A stretch of 64,000 nucleotides of DNA from Chelydra serpentina (GCA_037349315.1 JBAIAC010000018.1:1116001-1180000); one strand, 5' to 3'. Counted from the stretch's first letter, positions 10,991 through 23,965 are shown. Made by a program: numbers and translations. The notes: a model not told the origin generated them from the sequence alone.

Positions 10991-13900
10991 GGGCCTTTTA
11001 AACACACAATGACTTATCTTAAATTTAGTTTCTTTCCTCTCTGGTATGCATGTTAAAAATGTGGCTGTTACATGTATTAAATGGAGATGCTTACTTTAAA
11101 TGAGAAGCTAGATTCAACCTTAACTATGCAGAGGCTATTGCTACTTCATAATACTACCAAGGAAAGCCATAAATGAAAATAGCAATACGGAAGCTTTTTG
11201 TCTACCTAAGATTAATCTTTAATGGTATCAATTCCCTTTACTAATACCTTTACAATTTTTGATATAACTATTGAGTCAAAAATTCCTTTGAAATAAACAT
11301 CTGCTTTGTTTAAAAAGAGTGTTTTACAAATACAGCAGAAGGATTTCCTTGTATTTTCAAATCATTTTGATGAAACTCCTCACTTGTTAATGTGACTTTG
11401 ACTCTTCACCTGTGACTTGAGCAAAACTATTTGCAGGTCCTTTGAAATCAGCTACACGTAAATGTCACCACTATTTCATCCAGCTTTCCCAAAACTAGAT
11501 TTGAGACATTGCTTGAGGTGCTGACAAAAGCAGTTTTGTCAAGCTGCAGCAGCTGTTGTGCAGTTACTTCTCCTTGGCTAATGCTTTGGGACCAACAGAT
11601 TATTTAGATTTCATTAACATTTAATTAGCCCACCTCACCTATGTCTTAGAAATGACAGATGGATGCAGGGAACATAAGGACCATCTTTTTATATATCTAT
11701 ATTATTTATAAACTATGTTCCTAATTTTTTCCCCATCATAATAATTTATACTTTAAGTTAATCAGTTAATGGACACCTACGTTTAAACTTAGACATAATA
11801 CTTCATTTTAATATTTGAAATCAGAATGCAGTAACAGCGCAGCAGTCAGATGTCCTTCAAAATGACAACTCCAAGAAACTCTTTCCAGCACATTATGATG
11901 GAGATTGACTGACTAAATCATCTGAGAAGTGTTAGTACCTCCAAACACCAAGAAAGTCATTTCACAAGAGGTCATTCTAAATTCTAAACTAACCTCCAAC
12001 AAAGTATCCACGGATGAATCTGATCACAGTATTTGTATTTTATTTTTTACTTTCAGACGGTATTTAATTATTCCTACAGTCTATTGGTGGCATGAGTAGC
12101 ATAGTTACAGTCAGCACTGGAAGGGCTTTTAAAAAAAAAGTTACATTGATTCTGTAATAGGTAATAGTCTGGCCCATTTGCCACATCTATTTCACTGGGG
12201 TTAATAGTCGGGGAAGAGATGAGTCATGGGTGATATTACATAGCGGAATCGAGTATAAAGCTAAACCATTTTCTAGTAGCTATAGGACACGAAAAAAAAC
12301 AACCCTTTCTTGTCAAAAGGAGGGACATGTTATGGTCCTTAATCAAATCCCATTGAATTCAATAGGAGTCTTTTAGTTGATTTTCAGTGCGAGATGGCCC
12401 ACAGTCGGTAAAAGTATGGGATCATCTGAGTTTTCTTCCCAGATCTTTCATTCTTCTCCCTATGTTTTCTATAGCAGTTTTCCTGAGAGTTGGAAAGGTG
12501 CTGTGAAACACCATAGAATAATGGTAGTATCCTATGGCATGTAATGTTTGAGTGACTCACTAATTCGAATCAAGTGTCTTTTCATTAAATGGTAGCCGTA
12601 AAAAGCAAGGACCCGATCCAATGTCCATTCAGGTCACTGTGAATCTTTGCACAGAGAGTCTTTTCTTTATACAAGTTTGGGATGAGAATACCACAGGGCA
12701 TATGTCTGGAGTGATATTATCATTACATGAAGTTTTCAGCAAACAGTTACATTTATGGCGGCAAATTGACAGCCCATGATCAAGTTTCTTCATGAAAATG
12801 TTATGTGCAATGTTTTTTAAAAGGGTATCTCCAAATTGTAAGAAAATCACAAAAAAGCAACAAAGATGGTGCTGGGGTTAGAGGCTTGGGAGCTGGAACA
12901 TCCAGCAAGCAAAGGGAACAGTGGCCAAAATGTATCAGCATGTATGTTACAGAACACTAATGATCCACTTATCCGGTTCTGGCCCATCTCCCCTCCCTTA
13001 GTCAAATAGCATCATTTAATAGTATGGCTTATTTTTTTGTTTGTTTCTTATTTTAAAAAATGCTCATTATAACTGCTTAGGGACCATGCATATTTTTTTT
13101 AAAAAAGAAAAAAAATTGGCTACAAATGGTAGACCTCCCACCCCAAAAATCAATAAGAAACCCATAACTCTTATCTTCCCCCTCTTAAGCGAATTCCGGT
13201 GTAAATAGTCTTTCCCTCCGTCATATATCAAAGTTATGTCCTATGGTTTTGGTAACATGATCCTCATGAAAGCCTATGGGAGATGTGAACTGAGAACGCT
13301 GCAGTGTTTTAGGTATTTACATCTGTGTGATTTAATAGTGGTCAATTCAGAGCTGCAGTTGTCGTGGTATGGCTTTCACACAGTCACTGAGGTTCTTACC
13401 GATAGTATCAGAAAGCAATCTTAACATATTCTCCATACTAACAAATTGCAGCTTTGTATGCATACCATGCTTTCTACTCATTTTAATTTGGTGATTAGTG
13501 ACTTTCTGCGTGATAACTGCACCGCTGAAAATCTACTGGGTCAGTAAATCTTTGCCACAGTAATGAGGGGCAGAGAAACCTTGACCCATACCCAGGAAAG
13601 AGAGTAAACTTGTCAAAATGGTACATAAGCAGACAATTGCTTTTTGTGGGAACTCCACATCCCATAAACGCGAGAGATGCCTGGAAGGACAAAACACTGT
13701 TTGAGAAAGCAAAGGTTGGAAAGACATATGTTGCTCTCACATCCATCTACTGGGATCTGGCTGTCAGTTCATTTTACATTCTCCTTTCATGAATGGAATG
13801 GTTCACCTGGGCAGTCAGTGGGGAAGAGAGCCTCATAAACCCAGTGCTTGTGTGACATCTCTCTATAATCTGCCACCTCATGCTTTGAGAAAGAAAAGTA

Positions 13901-14884
13901 CATTTGAAATGGAAGAAGACACTTCCTTCAATCACAGTGGTGGAAAACCTTGTTTGTAAACTAGAAGCAGATGACAGAACTAATTTAATGACTGAAAAGG
14001 AAAAGTGTGTGTTTGAAAACAAATTATCATTTCAAATGCAGATGTGACATCCAGTTCATGCAGACATAGATCACTGAAAGGATTTTCTCATACATAAAGT
14101 CCTGGAGTTTTCGCCATTTCCTTCTCCACTGCCTTCTCACTATATCCCAGATACAGGCTAGGTTATCTTGTGAAACCCATACTCTAATGGGAAGGAGAGG
14201 GAATTCAAAAGAAACTAAAGTAAATTAGCCACCTTAACACAACCAGAACCAGCACCAAAAAGTAGTAATGCACCATTGGCGTGGTGCAAATACGCAGTTT
14301 TGATCTTTTCTCATTACCAAGTATAAAAGCAAATACAACATGCCTCTCTGGTGAGGGATGAATATTTCTAGAGTTAGCAGAGGAGGACCCTCTTCTGCAC
14401 TCCAAGTTGAAAATGGCTAGTTTTCAACTTCAATAAATGAGAAGAAATGAACATTAAAATATTCCAGAGAAATCTTTTATTTTTGTCGTGTTGAATTGTT
14501 TCTACTGCTAGTTTCTTTTGGAGATGTTCTTTCACCTCTGAAAATATCATTATTCTGACTGTTAGCAGTGGATCCTAGGGGATATTTGCACATAAAAATT
14601 CACTGTTTTTATAAAATTAATCTCTGTAAAATTGGATAGTAAACATAAGCAGCAAAACTCGTCGAGAAAATCTGTTGATTCTAGCAATTACATATGCCAT
14701 TTCAATACTGCCAAAGGGTGATCATCACTTGAAGCTACAGTATTATCTAAATGTATAAATGTATGATTTCCCTTTAGAAAATCCTTAAATAAGAACCTAC
14801 ATTTTGCAGTAACCAGAATTTGAACACTCCCACTTCAACATTTCCATACTCGTATATTATTGACACTGTGACTTTTCTGGGGGG
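10991..14884. other. Long AT-rich stretch, no gene seen
   Basis: Nearly 4 kb of AT-rich sequence with A/T homopolymer runs (for example 13095-13116) and no recognisable gene. A short CCATTGAATTCAATAGG motif at 12350-12366 belongs to the recurrent TTGACTTCAATGG class. The overlapping minus-strand frames at 13495-13746 and 13774-14022 have no family signal. Confidence 0.45.
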
Positions 14885-14985
14885 AAAATACTACCAAATT
14901 TCGCCCTCAGTTGCACTAATGCAGACTCGATGGCTTTAGTATCTATGGGGTTGGATAGATATAACTGTATCTGAGGGCAGAATTT
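14885..14985. repeat. Palindromic ancient repeat (GCCCTCAG type)
   Basis: Imperfect inverted repeat: left arm CCAAATTTCGCCCTCAGTTG, right arm whose inverse reads CCAAATTCTGCCCTCAGATA. The loop is about 55 bases. A related half-copy with TGCCCTCAGATGCAC occurs near 15975. It resembles old sauropsid non-autonomous DNA elements; the family name is not known to me. Confidence 0.5.
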
Positions 14986-16770
14986 GGACTTTTACATGCA
15001 ACTCTTGCTTACCTTCATACAGTTTATACCATTTTCTATTTTTAAACCTAAAGATGTTCATTTTTGCACTCGTGTGAGGATTTTAATCTCATAAATAACT
15101 AGTACTCTGGTTGCTAGGTGGGACGGCAAGAATTCTCCATACATCTGTGACAGAAGACTATATAACTCCATATATAATTATTTGTATTAACTGAGTGGAA
15201 ATGTACTGTACTGTTTCATATTATATTTTAAGCAACACATGAGAACGAATATTCATCTTTAAATGCTAATTTAAAAAACAAAACAAAAAACCACTGTCGC
15301 ATTATGCCATTATTGAGATTTGTTTTCAGAAGTTTGATACCAGTGCATCACCAAATTTTGTGTGCTAAATTCTTCTGTCAAAGTTCAAGTGAATTTTTTA
15401 TATCAAAACTTCTCAAGTGGAGATCATGTGTTAGAATGAATTGATGTCATTGAGCATAAACTAAGAAAAAAGAAATGCAGTGGTTTTGAAACAAGTACAT
15501 AAAATTGTACAAGTCTTTTAAAAAGTAAAACATACTTTTTTCATCTATTTCTTTATCACCATATTAAATCTTCTTTCTGTCAGCGAAGAGGAAATTACAG
15601 TGATTTAGTGAGTGAATCTTTATCAGTGGTTGACAGGCGGAAAAAAATGATAAGGCCATACAAACAGTTATTTATAATAGCATTTAGCTGGAAAGTGGCA
15701 GTCACTCAGTATTTGATTTATGTAATTTTTCAAGGCAGGAGAAATACCGTCTGCAGTCCATCAGACACTTTTTATGAGCTTGTTATTGAAGTATGAAAGT
15801 GAGTCTGCTCGCTGCAGAAAGAACAAGATAAATGCTAAAGAAGATACAGTTGTGTGCCAGATAATGCAATTACAGCTTTCTATTCCTACTTCTACATCAA
15901 AGTTCAGTTTAAAGGCCCAATGATAATTAACAGTTCTGTTTTACTTAATACAATGCTAACAGTGGACCATATCCTGCCCTCAGATGCACATGCTCAGCTC
16001 CCATTACAGTAAGTGAGAAATAGGCACATGCCTACAAGATTTGTACAGTAGAGAATAAAAGAGAGAATTCTCCCTCCAGATATGGCCTATATAATTATAT
16101 TTGAGACGCAATCTTAAATCAAACCTTTTTTAAGATTCTGAAAACTTCCCTGCTACCATTTTCTGGTGCTCTGCCCACCCAGGTTCGGGCCAGGCGGACA
16201 AGTGGAAATGGCAAAATGTTAGATTTTTTTCTTGTGGTATTTATGGCAGGAACTGACACTGGAGGTCCCAACATCTGTTTTACAAAGAGAGACAGTTTTT
16301 ACAAAAATTGTAAACTGGATTTGTGGGCTCAGGGATTTAGATAGTTCTGATCAAGTTTGGACAAGAGTAGAATTTCTGGATGCTTAACTGAACCCTTAGA
16401 GATTCACTCAGGTAGTTGTGGTCTTGTTCCCTCTCAATATGCCCCTATCTCTGCCATTAACATCAGTTGTCAAGAAGAGGATTAGACTCATATGTCTCTC
16501 CCAGCCTTCAGGAGACCTTATGCCACTAACATTTTGCTATTGCTTCTCTGCTCAGCCAGTTGTGTACAACTGCCTCATTTGACTGACCCTCTATAAAAAA
16601 AAATATTAAAAAATGGAGCATCGGCACATTCAGCACCATTGGAGGTGACCTTCTGTTGAAGGTACTGATGCTAGGTATGTTGGACAGTGATAATATGAGA
16701 TTAAAATTCTAAAAAATAAATTCCCACTGTACACTGATACACATTATATAAAACTGGAAAGGTTTCCACA
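14986..16770. other. No gene seen
   Basis: AT-rich. Holds a half-repeat of the GCCCTCAG type near 15970 and nothing else I can name. Confidence 0.4.
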
Positions 16771-16774
16771 TTGA

Positions 16775-16885
16775 TAAAAGGTCCTCAGATCAGATCCTCA
16801 GCTGGTGTAAATATGCATAGCTACACTGAAGTGAATGGGACTGCAACAATTTACAGTAGCCGAGGATCTGGCCTACGCATTGAAA
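16775..16885. repeat. Palindromic ancient repeat (CAGATCCTCAGCTGG type)
   Basis: Imperfect palindrome: left arm CAGATCCTCAGCTGGTGTAA, right arm whose inverse reads CCAGATCCTCGGCTACTGTA. The centre includes the 'actgaagtgaatgggac' variant of the recurrent motif. A reading frame passes through (16771-16962) but is accidental. Confidence 0.5.
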
Positions 16886-17257
16886 TTCCCCATTTTTTCT
16901 TGGGTGAGATTAGAATTATACGCCCTCAGGGAATTTTGCATATAGCATTTAAAAGGATTTAAAATTAAAGATATAAAATATTTATTAGGCTGCATTGTCC
17001 ACTACTGCACCACTTTTACCACTGGTGTATTCTTTAGTCCTTCGTGAAATCCAGTTCTTAATTACTTTCTCAGATTCCACTAGTTCACTAGGAAGCCAGT
17101 TTATTAACCAGTCTAATAGAAATCATCATTAATAAACTTTCCTGATAGCTTGCCTGCATTTTCCTTTTCCTTGTATTCCACCTTGATGTACCACCACAAC
17201 CTCTTTTTGTATTTCACACAGCTATAAGTTAATATAATGCCACCTAAAAGTCCTTAC

Positions 17258-17465
17258 TGAGTAAGAGACAGCCTCTGCTACAAAGAATTTACTATATAAA
17301 CAGAAAAGACAGAAAATATAAGTAGTAGTATTGACATTTTACAAATGGGGAACTGAATCACAGAGACTATGTGGCGTGCCCAAGGTCACACAGGATGTCT
17401 GTGGCAGAGCTAATAGTTGAATCCAGATTTTCTAGGATCCTGTCCTGTGGTTTAACCACAAGGCC
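17258..17465 (-). repeat. MIR/L2-tailed ancient SINE, minus strand
   Basis: The inverse of a MIR-like repeat. It reads 'gagacagcctctgct' (inverse of the L2-type tail), then 'ttacaaatggggaactgaa', 'cccaaggtcacacagg' and 'tggcagagct'. The same order is seen at 48970-49047 plus 51017-51150. The copy is old. Confidence 0.7.
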
Positions 17466-19887
17466 TCCTCTCCTCTCCTCTTCTCTCTCAATCTTTTATC
17501 GTAAACCAGTCCCCTTGCTGCTTCTTTATTATTGTTGTTTTTCTCTGAATCCCATCCAGTTTGCTGACATCTTTCTGGTGTTGAGGTGCCAGTACCATAC
17601 GCAGTTTTCTGGGTGCTTTCTCACCATTGTCACATTCTTTACGATTTAAATATCAATGCACACGGAAAGAGGGCAAAATATTCTTCCTTGTCCTGGTATT
17701 AAGGAAACAAACTGTGCAGGTTAGCTCTGCCACAGGAGTGAAGAAAAGAAAGGAATCCCATCACTAGCGTCAGGCAGTTGAGTGGTTGCTGAGTCATCTG
17801 CCTGCCTCCAAGTCCACCCTTATGTGTTGCCCCTGGGACATTTATATTGAGCCCCTTTGCAGACTCTCCACATCTTCCAACACCCAGAACACAGGAACTG
17901 CACCAGTGGAAGCCAGATGAAGCATGGAAGGCCTACCCTGTGCCAAATTCACTACTGATGAAAACGGGTGTAATCCACTGATGTTCACTTATGCAGATGG
18001 TAAATATGGCAGATTGGTTGAGAGTCTCAAAGCTGAGTGGGATAGTTAGCCGCATAATTCCTATTAATTTCAATGGGAGTTGCCTGTATAATTCCCCAAA
18101 TTTGCTTTGAAAATCTCAGTGATTGTTTATCCTTAGTTTAGTCTTGGGATGCAGAAATGTAATAGATCTTCTCATTTCACTTTATATAGCGTGGCTATAC
18201 AAAATTCCTGGCATATATTCTGCTCATTTTAAGATAACAGTAACAAGAAATTAAATTGACCCAAAGTTTTGTTGTGTTTTGTTTTTGAAATACCGGACTA
18301 TATGACAGTAGCCTTGCAGTAAAATGTTTAGAATCTTAATCATGACTTCACTTTCTTTCAAAGTCATTTTATGCATATTTCCTTTCAGATATATCCTCTT
18401 TCCCCTTGGGAGTTTGAATGAGAAAGAAGCGGATAAAATCCTGAATAACTCCCTTAGTAGCATGCCTGCTTTCAGACTCAATTTGAAAAATTGAGGTGGC
18501 ACTTAATGGTCTGCATTTGACATGGAACTAAAACTATTCATTCTTTCCCATATGCATGTTCTTCTTTTCACTTGGGACAGTGAATCACTGATAGACATCC
18601 ATTTTCTTTGAACTTAAAAAAGCAGAATACATTAAGCAATAAAGAAATACACCGGCTATAATAATTGCAATATGTTAGAGTGTCATAGTTCCCCAGAGAT
18701 TCATTGACCAAAGAATCGTGTGTACACATCTATTGTGCTACCAATTATGCAAAATTATTATATTGAACTGTTATGGTTGTGGTTGACTGGGTTACCATGG
18801 GGTTTATCTATATAAAGTTCCCTGTCCAATGATGCTATAGCTGAAGTACAGTACATACCAGAGGGAAAATCTAAAATGTAGTATATATGCATTTATAGCC
18901 TAGGTGTGCATATTATGGCTGTAGCCTCTTTACAAATACTGATAAACAGCGAGAGATCAGATAATATCTTCTGTTATTTTAACCTTAGGGTATATAAAAC
19001 CAGGTTTGAAAACATAAAGGCAATTTACTGCCCTACTTCTCAGACTTAAATAAAAATAAAGGGGATCACTGCATTAAAACATACAGATTAAAAGTTTTAC
19101 ACTGGTGAAAGTATATCGCTCCCTGTAAATATCCCTGAAAATACAACAAAGCAATCTTAGATGACTAAACACTTATTAATCTTTTCTGGGGGAAAGTGAC
19201 CACACCGCAAGAAAGTCTTAGCATATTATAATACTTGCTGATGTAAACACTTTGTGTGCTGGGGAGGTCTGCGGGGACTTGGGAGGTGGTCTCCCGTCCA
19301 CCATACATCAGCTGGTACTTCGGCCTCAAGATAGCTGATACTCCCCCAGTCATACCTCCATGTTACTTGGGGACAATGCATGATGCACCCATGGAGTCAA
19401 AAATCATACTGCCCCACCAAGAAAACATCCCTCTGCAATGCACAAAGGAAGACTACCCTGAGCTCCTACACTGGGACATGTAGCATCCTGCATTCCCAAC
19501 TTGTTGCATTCAGAGCCTTCGGTGCTTGCCAAGGGCATTGGGGGACAGAACTTTCTACTTCTGTATGTCTCATTTTTTCTTTTTAATTTCTGCTTCCTCA
19601 GTACCAGACCCAAATTAAATTCCTTAAGACTACATTATTGTGCTTACAGAAGAACAATAATTTCTTAAAACGAGGCAGTGTTGCTGCATGGAACTGGTTA
19701 GAAGATGTCATTTTTTTGACTTGTGCCTCTGCAGCTAGATCTTTGCCGTAGCAGAGAGGCACTCTTGCCTCATTATTTTAGTTTTACGTTGTCCTGCCGC
19801 TGCATTTACTCATTGTACAATGCCTTCCCTGGCAAGGACTGGTTCATCAGAAGGGACTTAGAGGTTTAACAAGAAAATCTAATTCAA
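17466..19887. other. No gene seen
   Basis: AT-rich sequence. 18060-18085 holds another 'atttcaatgggagttgcc' motif. 19250-19610 is somewhat richer in GC with short frames on both strands but no protein family signal. Confidence 0.4.
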
Positions 19888-20399
19888 GTAAGAACATAAG
19901 AATGGCCATACTGGGTCAGACCAAAGGTCCATCCAGCCCAGTATCCTGTCTACTGATAGTGGCCAATGCCAGGTGCCCTAGAGGGAGTGAACCTAACAGG
20001 TAATGATCAAGTGATCTCTCTCCTGCCATCCATCACCCCCCTCTGACAAACAGAGGCTAGGGACACCATTCCTTACCCATCCTGGCTAATAGCCATTAAT
20101 GGACTTCACCTCCATGAGTTTATCCAGTTCTCTTTTAAACCCTGTTATAGTCCTAGCCTTCACAGCCTCCTCAGGCAAGGAGTTCCACAGGTTGACTGTA
20201 CGCTGTGTGAAGAAGAACTTCCTTTTATTTGTTTTAAACCTGCTGCCCATTAATTTCATTTGGTGGCCCCTAGTTCTTATATTATGGGAACAAGTAAATA
20301 ACTTTTCCTTATTCACTTTCTCTACACCACTCATTATTTTATATACCTCTATCATATCCCCCCCTTAGTCTCCTCTTTTCCAAGCTGAAAAGTCCTAGC

Positions 20400-21900
20400 C
20401 TCTTTAATCTCTCCTCATATGGGACCCATTCCAAACCCCTAATCATTTTAGTTGCCCTTCTCTGAACCTTTTCTAATGCAGTATATCTTTTTTGAGATGA
20501 GGAGACCACATCTGTATGCAGTATTCAAGATGTGGGCGTGCCATGGATTTATATAAGGGCAATAAGATATTCTCGGTCTTATTCTCTATCCTTTTTTAAA
20601 TGATTCCTAACATCCTGTTTGCTTTTTTTGACTGTCGCTGCACACTGCGTGGATGTCTTCAGAGAACTGTCCACGATGACTCCAAGATCTTTTTCCTGAT
20701 TAGTTGTAGCTAAATTAGCCCCCGTCATATTGTATGTATAGTTGGGGTTATTTTTTCAAATGTGCATTACTTTACATTTATGGACATTAAATTTCATTTG
20801 CCATTTTGGTGCCCAATTACTTAGTTTTGTGAGATCTTTTTGAAGTTCTTCACAGTCTGCTTTGGTCTTAACTATCTTGAGCAGTTTAGTATCATCTGCA
20901 AACTTTGCCACCTCACTGTTTACCTCTTTCTCCAGATCATTTATGCTTAAATTGAATAGGATTGGTCCTAGGACTGACCCTTAGGGAACACCACTAGTTA
21001 TCCCTCTCCATTCTGAAAATTTACCATTTGTTACTACCCTTTGTTCCCCATCTTTTAACCAGTTCTCAGTCCACGAAAGGATCTTCCCTCTTATCCCATG
21101 ACATCTTAATTTACGTAAGAGCCTTTGGTGAGGGACCTTGTCAAAGGCTTTCTGGAAATCTAAGTACTCTATGTTCACTGGATCCCCTTTGTCCACATGT
21201 TTGTTGACCCCTTCAAAGAACTCAAATAGATTAGTAAGACATGATTTCCCTTTCCCATGTTGATTTTTGCCCCAAAATTTATGTTCTTCTATGTGTCTGA
21301 CAATATTATTTTTTACTGTTGTTTCAACTAATTTCCCCGGTACTGACGTTAGACTTACCGGTCTGTAATTGCCGGGATCACCTCAAGAGCCCTTTTTAAA
21401 TATTGGCTTTACATTAGCTATCTTCCAGTCATTGGGTACAGAAGCCAACTTAAAGGACAGGTTACAAACCATAGTTAATAGTTCCGAAATTTCACATTTG
21501 AGTTCTTTGAGAACTCTTGGGTGAATGACATCTGGACTTGTTACAGCTAAGCTTATCAATTAGTTCCAAAACCTCCTCTAGTGACACTTCAAACTGTGAC
21601 AATTCCTCAGATTTGTCACCTACAAAAGACGGCTCAGGTTTGGGAATCTTCCTAACATCCTCAGCCGTGAAGACTGAAGCAAAGAATTCATTTAGTTTCT
21701 CCGCAATGACTTTATCATCTTTAAGTGCTCCTTTTGTATCTCGGTTGTCCAGGGGCCCCACTGGTTGTTTAGCAGGCTTCCTGTTTCTGATGTACTTAAA
21801 AAACATTTTATTACCTTTTGAATTTTTGGCTAGCTATTCTTCAAACTCCTTTTTGGCTTTTCTTATTACAACTTTACACTTAATTTGTCAGTGTTTATGC
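20400..21900 (-). pseudogene. CR1 ORF2 reverse transcriptase region (broken)
   Basis: Minus-strand remains of the CR1 polymerase. 21806-21492 encodes the linker before the reverse transcriptase (FFKYIRNRKPAKQPVGPL, NEFFASVFTAED). 21196-20981 encodes early RT blocks (YLDFQKAFDKVPHQRLL, then EWRGITSGVP) and stops just where CR1 proteins read QGSVLGP: a TAA stands at the Gln position, and the sequence past the stop continues GSVLGP. Beyond another stretch, the catalytic box FADDTKL is intact at about 20890-20910. The enzyme would copy RNA into DNA at the nicked target. Several stops and shifts make this copy dead, although the catalytic aspartates survive. Confidence 0.85.
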
Positions 21901-22113
21901 TACTTTCTATTTTCCTCACTAGGATTTGACTTCCACTTTTTAAAAGATGCCTTTTTATCTTTTACTGCTTCTTTTACATGGTTGTTAAGCCACGGTGGCT
22001 CCTTTTTAGTTCTTTTATCGTGTTTTTAATTTGGGGTATACATTTAAGTTGGGCCTCTATTATGGTGTCTTTGAAAAGTGTCCATGCAGCTTGCAGGGAT
22101 TTCACTCTATTTA

Positions 22114-22234
22114 CCCGAAGAAGTGGGTATTCACCCACGAAAGCTTATGCTTCAATACCTCTGTTAGTCTATAAGGTGCCACAGGACCCTTTGTCGCTTC
22201 TACAGATCCAGACTAACATGGCTACCCCTCTGAT
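22114..22234 (+). repeat. 121-bp short repeat inserted in CR1, 10-bp TSD
   Basis: An insertion between the CR1 endonuclease and RT regions, bounded by a perfect direct repeat ACTCTATTTA (22104-22113 and 22235-22244). It opens with CCCGAAGAAGTGGGTATTCA, forms a six-pair hairpin (GTGGGT/ACCCAC) followed by CGAAAGC, and ends with CTACCCCTCTGAT. I recognise it as a widespread repeat of turtles and other vertebrates. The CTGAAGA-hairpin-CGAAA order resembles a hammerhead ribozyme core of the type described in Penelope-like elements, with one extra A and a U-to-C change, so that reading is tentative. Confidence 0.75.
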
Positions 22235-22340
22235 ACTCTATTTACTGTACCTTTTATTTTCTGTTTAACTAACCCCCTCATTTTTGCATAGTTCCCTTTT
22301 CTGAAATTAAATTCCACAGTGTTGGGCTGTTGACGTGTTC

Positions 22341-22886
22341 TTACCACCACAGAAAGTTAAATGTTATTGTATTATGGTCATTATTTCCAAATGGTCCTGT
22401 TATAGTTACCTCTTGGACCAGATTCTGCGCTCCACTCAGGACTAAATCGAGAGTTGCCTCTCCCCTTGTGGGTTCCTGTACCAGCTGCTCCAAGAAGCAG
22501 TCATTTAAAGTATTGAGAAATTTTGTCTCTGCATTTCGTCCTGAGGTGACCTGTACCCAGTCAATATGGGGATAACTGAAATGCCCCATTATTATATTAT
22601 TATATTTTGATAGCCTCTGTAATCTCCCTTGGTATTCATCGTCACTATCACTGTCCTGGTCATGTGGTCGATAATAGATCCCTAGTGTTATATTCTTATT
22701 AGAGCATGGAATTACTATCCATAGAGATTCTATGGAACATGTGGATTCATTTAAGATTTTTACTTCATTTGATTCTACATTTTCTTTCACATATAGTGCC
22801 ACTCCCTCCTCCCCCCCGCACGACCTGTTCTGTCCTTCCGATATATCTTGTACCCGGTATGATTGTGCGCAATTGACTGTCCTCAC
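22341..22886 (-). pseudogene. CR1 ORF2 endonuclease region (catalytic Asp lost)
   Basis: A 181-aa open stretch of the apurinic-endonuclease-like domain that nicks target DNA for CR1. Visible blocks are GGEEGVALYVKENV (residues 24-37), ITLGIYYRPHDQDSD (66-80), NNIIMGHFSYPHIDW (96-110), FLNTLNDCFLEQLVQEPTRG and ATLDLVL. In the family the third block reads GDFN; here residues 101-104 are GHFS, so the catalytic Asp and the following Asn are changed. The expected G/S-D-H block near the end reads NNDHNTI. The ATG at 22886 is probably only the first methionine after a break, since the N-terminal part of the domain is missing from this frame. Confidence 0.85.
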
Positions 22887-23239
22887 TCCACCAGGTTTCT
22901 GTGATGCCTATTATGTCAATATCCTTCTTTAACACGAGTCACTCTAGTTCACCCATCTTATTATTTAGATTTCTAGCATTTGTGTACAAGCACTTTAAAA
23001 ACTTGTCACTGTTTATTTGTCTGCCCTTTTCTGATGTGTCAGATTATTTTTGATGGGAATGTTTCTCGTCTGATCTGGCCCCTACTTTATCCTCTTCCAT
23101 CCTCACCTCCTGACTAAAACCTAGAGAATCTCTATCAATAGACTCTCCTCTAAGAGAAGTCTCTGTCCAATCCACGTGTTCCTCTGCAGCAATCGGCTTT
23201 CCCCCATCTCTTAGTTTAAAAACTGCTTTGCAACCTTTT

Positions 23240-23740
23240 TAATGTTAAGTGCCAGCAGTCTGGTTCCACTTTGGTTTAGGTGGAGCCCATCTTTCCTGTA
23301 TAGGCTCCCCCAACCCAAATGTTTCCCCGGTTCCTAATAAATCTAAACCCTTCCTCTCTACACCATCGTCTCATCCACGCATTGAGACTCTGAAGTTCTA
23401 CCTGCCTACCTGGCCCTGCGCATGGAACTGGAAGCATTTCTGAGAATGCCACCATAGAGGTCCTGGATTTTTGTCTCTTTCCTAGCAGCCTAAATTTGGC
23501 TTCCAGGATCTCTCTCCTATGTCTTTCCCTATGTCATTGGTACCTACATATACCATGACCACCAGCGTCTCCTCTCCCCAGCACTACTCATAAGTCTATC
23601 TAGATGCCTTGAGAGATCCGCAACCTTCGCACCAGTCAGGCTCCTTGCACCGAATGCACACATATGCCACCCGCCCACAGGGCAGGTAGTCATAGATGCT
23701 ACAATGAGTGCAATAAACCGGATAGCCCCCACTCTGCTGC
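23240..23740 (-). pseudogene. CR1 ORF1 remnant: zinc-binding cysteines and GTND esterase block
   Basis: Reading leftward on the minus strand, one frame gives a cysteine-rich stretch with CTHC (about 23701-23712) and CIRC followed by CEGC (about 23620-23660), the arrangement of the zinc-binding motif in CR1 ORF1. Next comes LVVMVYVGTNDIG (GTND at 23528-23545), the hallmark of the SGNH-hydrolase/esterase domain known in CR1 ORF1 proteins. Further left the frame shifts, and stretches such as MVAFSEMLPVPCAG appear in another frame, followed by LNAWMRRWCREEGF. ORF1 is thought to bind the RNA and assist retrotransposition. The copy is frameshifted at least twice. Confidence 0.75.
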
Positions 23741-23965
23741 TGGACTTCTGCCTGCATTCTCTCCTACAGCTACCAAGGTTGACAATAGGGTTTTTGTTTA
23801 AATCAAGAAGTTTTTATTATAGTTTCGTTTAAAGGTTTTAAAGAATGGCAAGTGTACCTTGCCCCCTTCCTACTCCCCTTCAAAACTCCCTCTCAAAACT
23901 CCCTGTTAGCAGCCGCTGTTCCCAAAGCTCCCTGGTCGCTTGCTCACTGCTTTATAAAGCCGTGG

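Larger units (their letters stand above)
19888..23965 (-). mobile_element. CR1 LINE, near-full structure, minus strand
   Basis: A non-LTR retrotransposon in reverse orientation. Its 3' end lies at the left, where the inverse reads TTCTTATGTTCTTA, a tail used by one CR1 group. Going leftward from 23965 it carries a probable 5' leader, ORF1 with zinc-binding cysteine pairs and a GTND esterase block, the ORF2 endonuclease (22341-22886), the reverse transcriptase (about 20400-21900) and a 3' untranslated end. All frames are broken by stops and shifts. A 121-bp repeat is inserted at 22114-22234. Because 5' parts are kept, it is longer than the usual truncated CR1 copy. The right boundary is approximate. 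Confidence 0.88.

Noticed and set aside
21538..22029. 163-aa plus-strand frame
   Set aside because: Antisense to the CR1 reverse transcriptase region; shadow of a minus-strand LINE.
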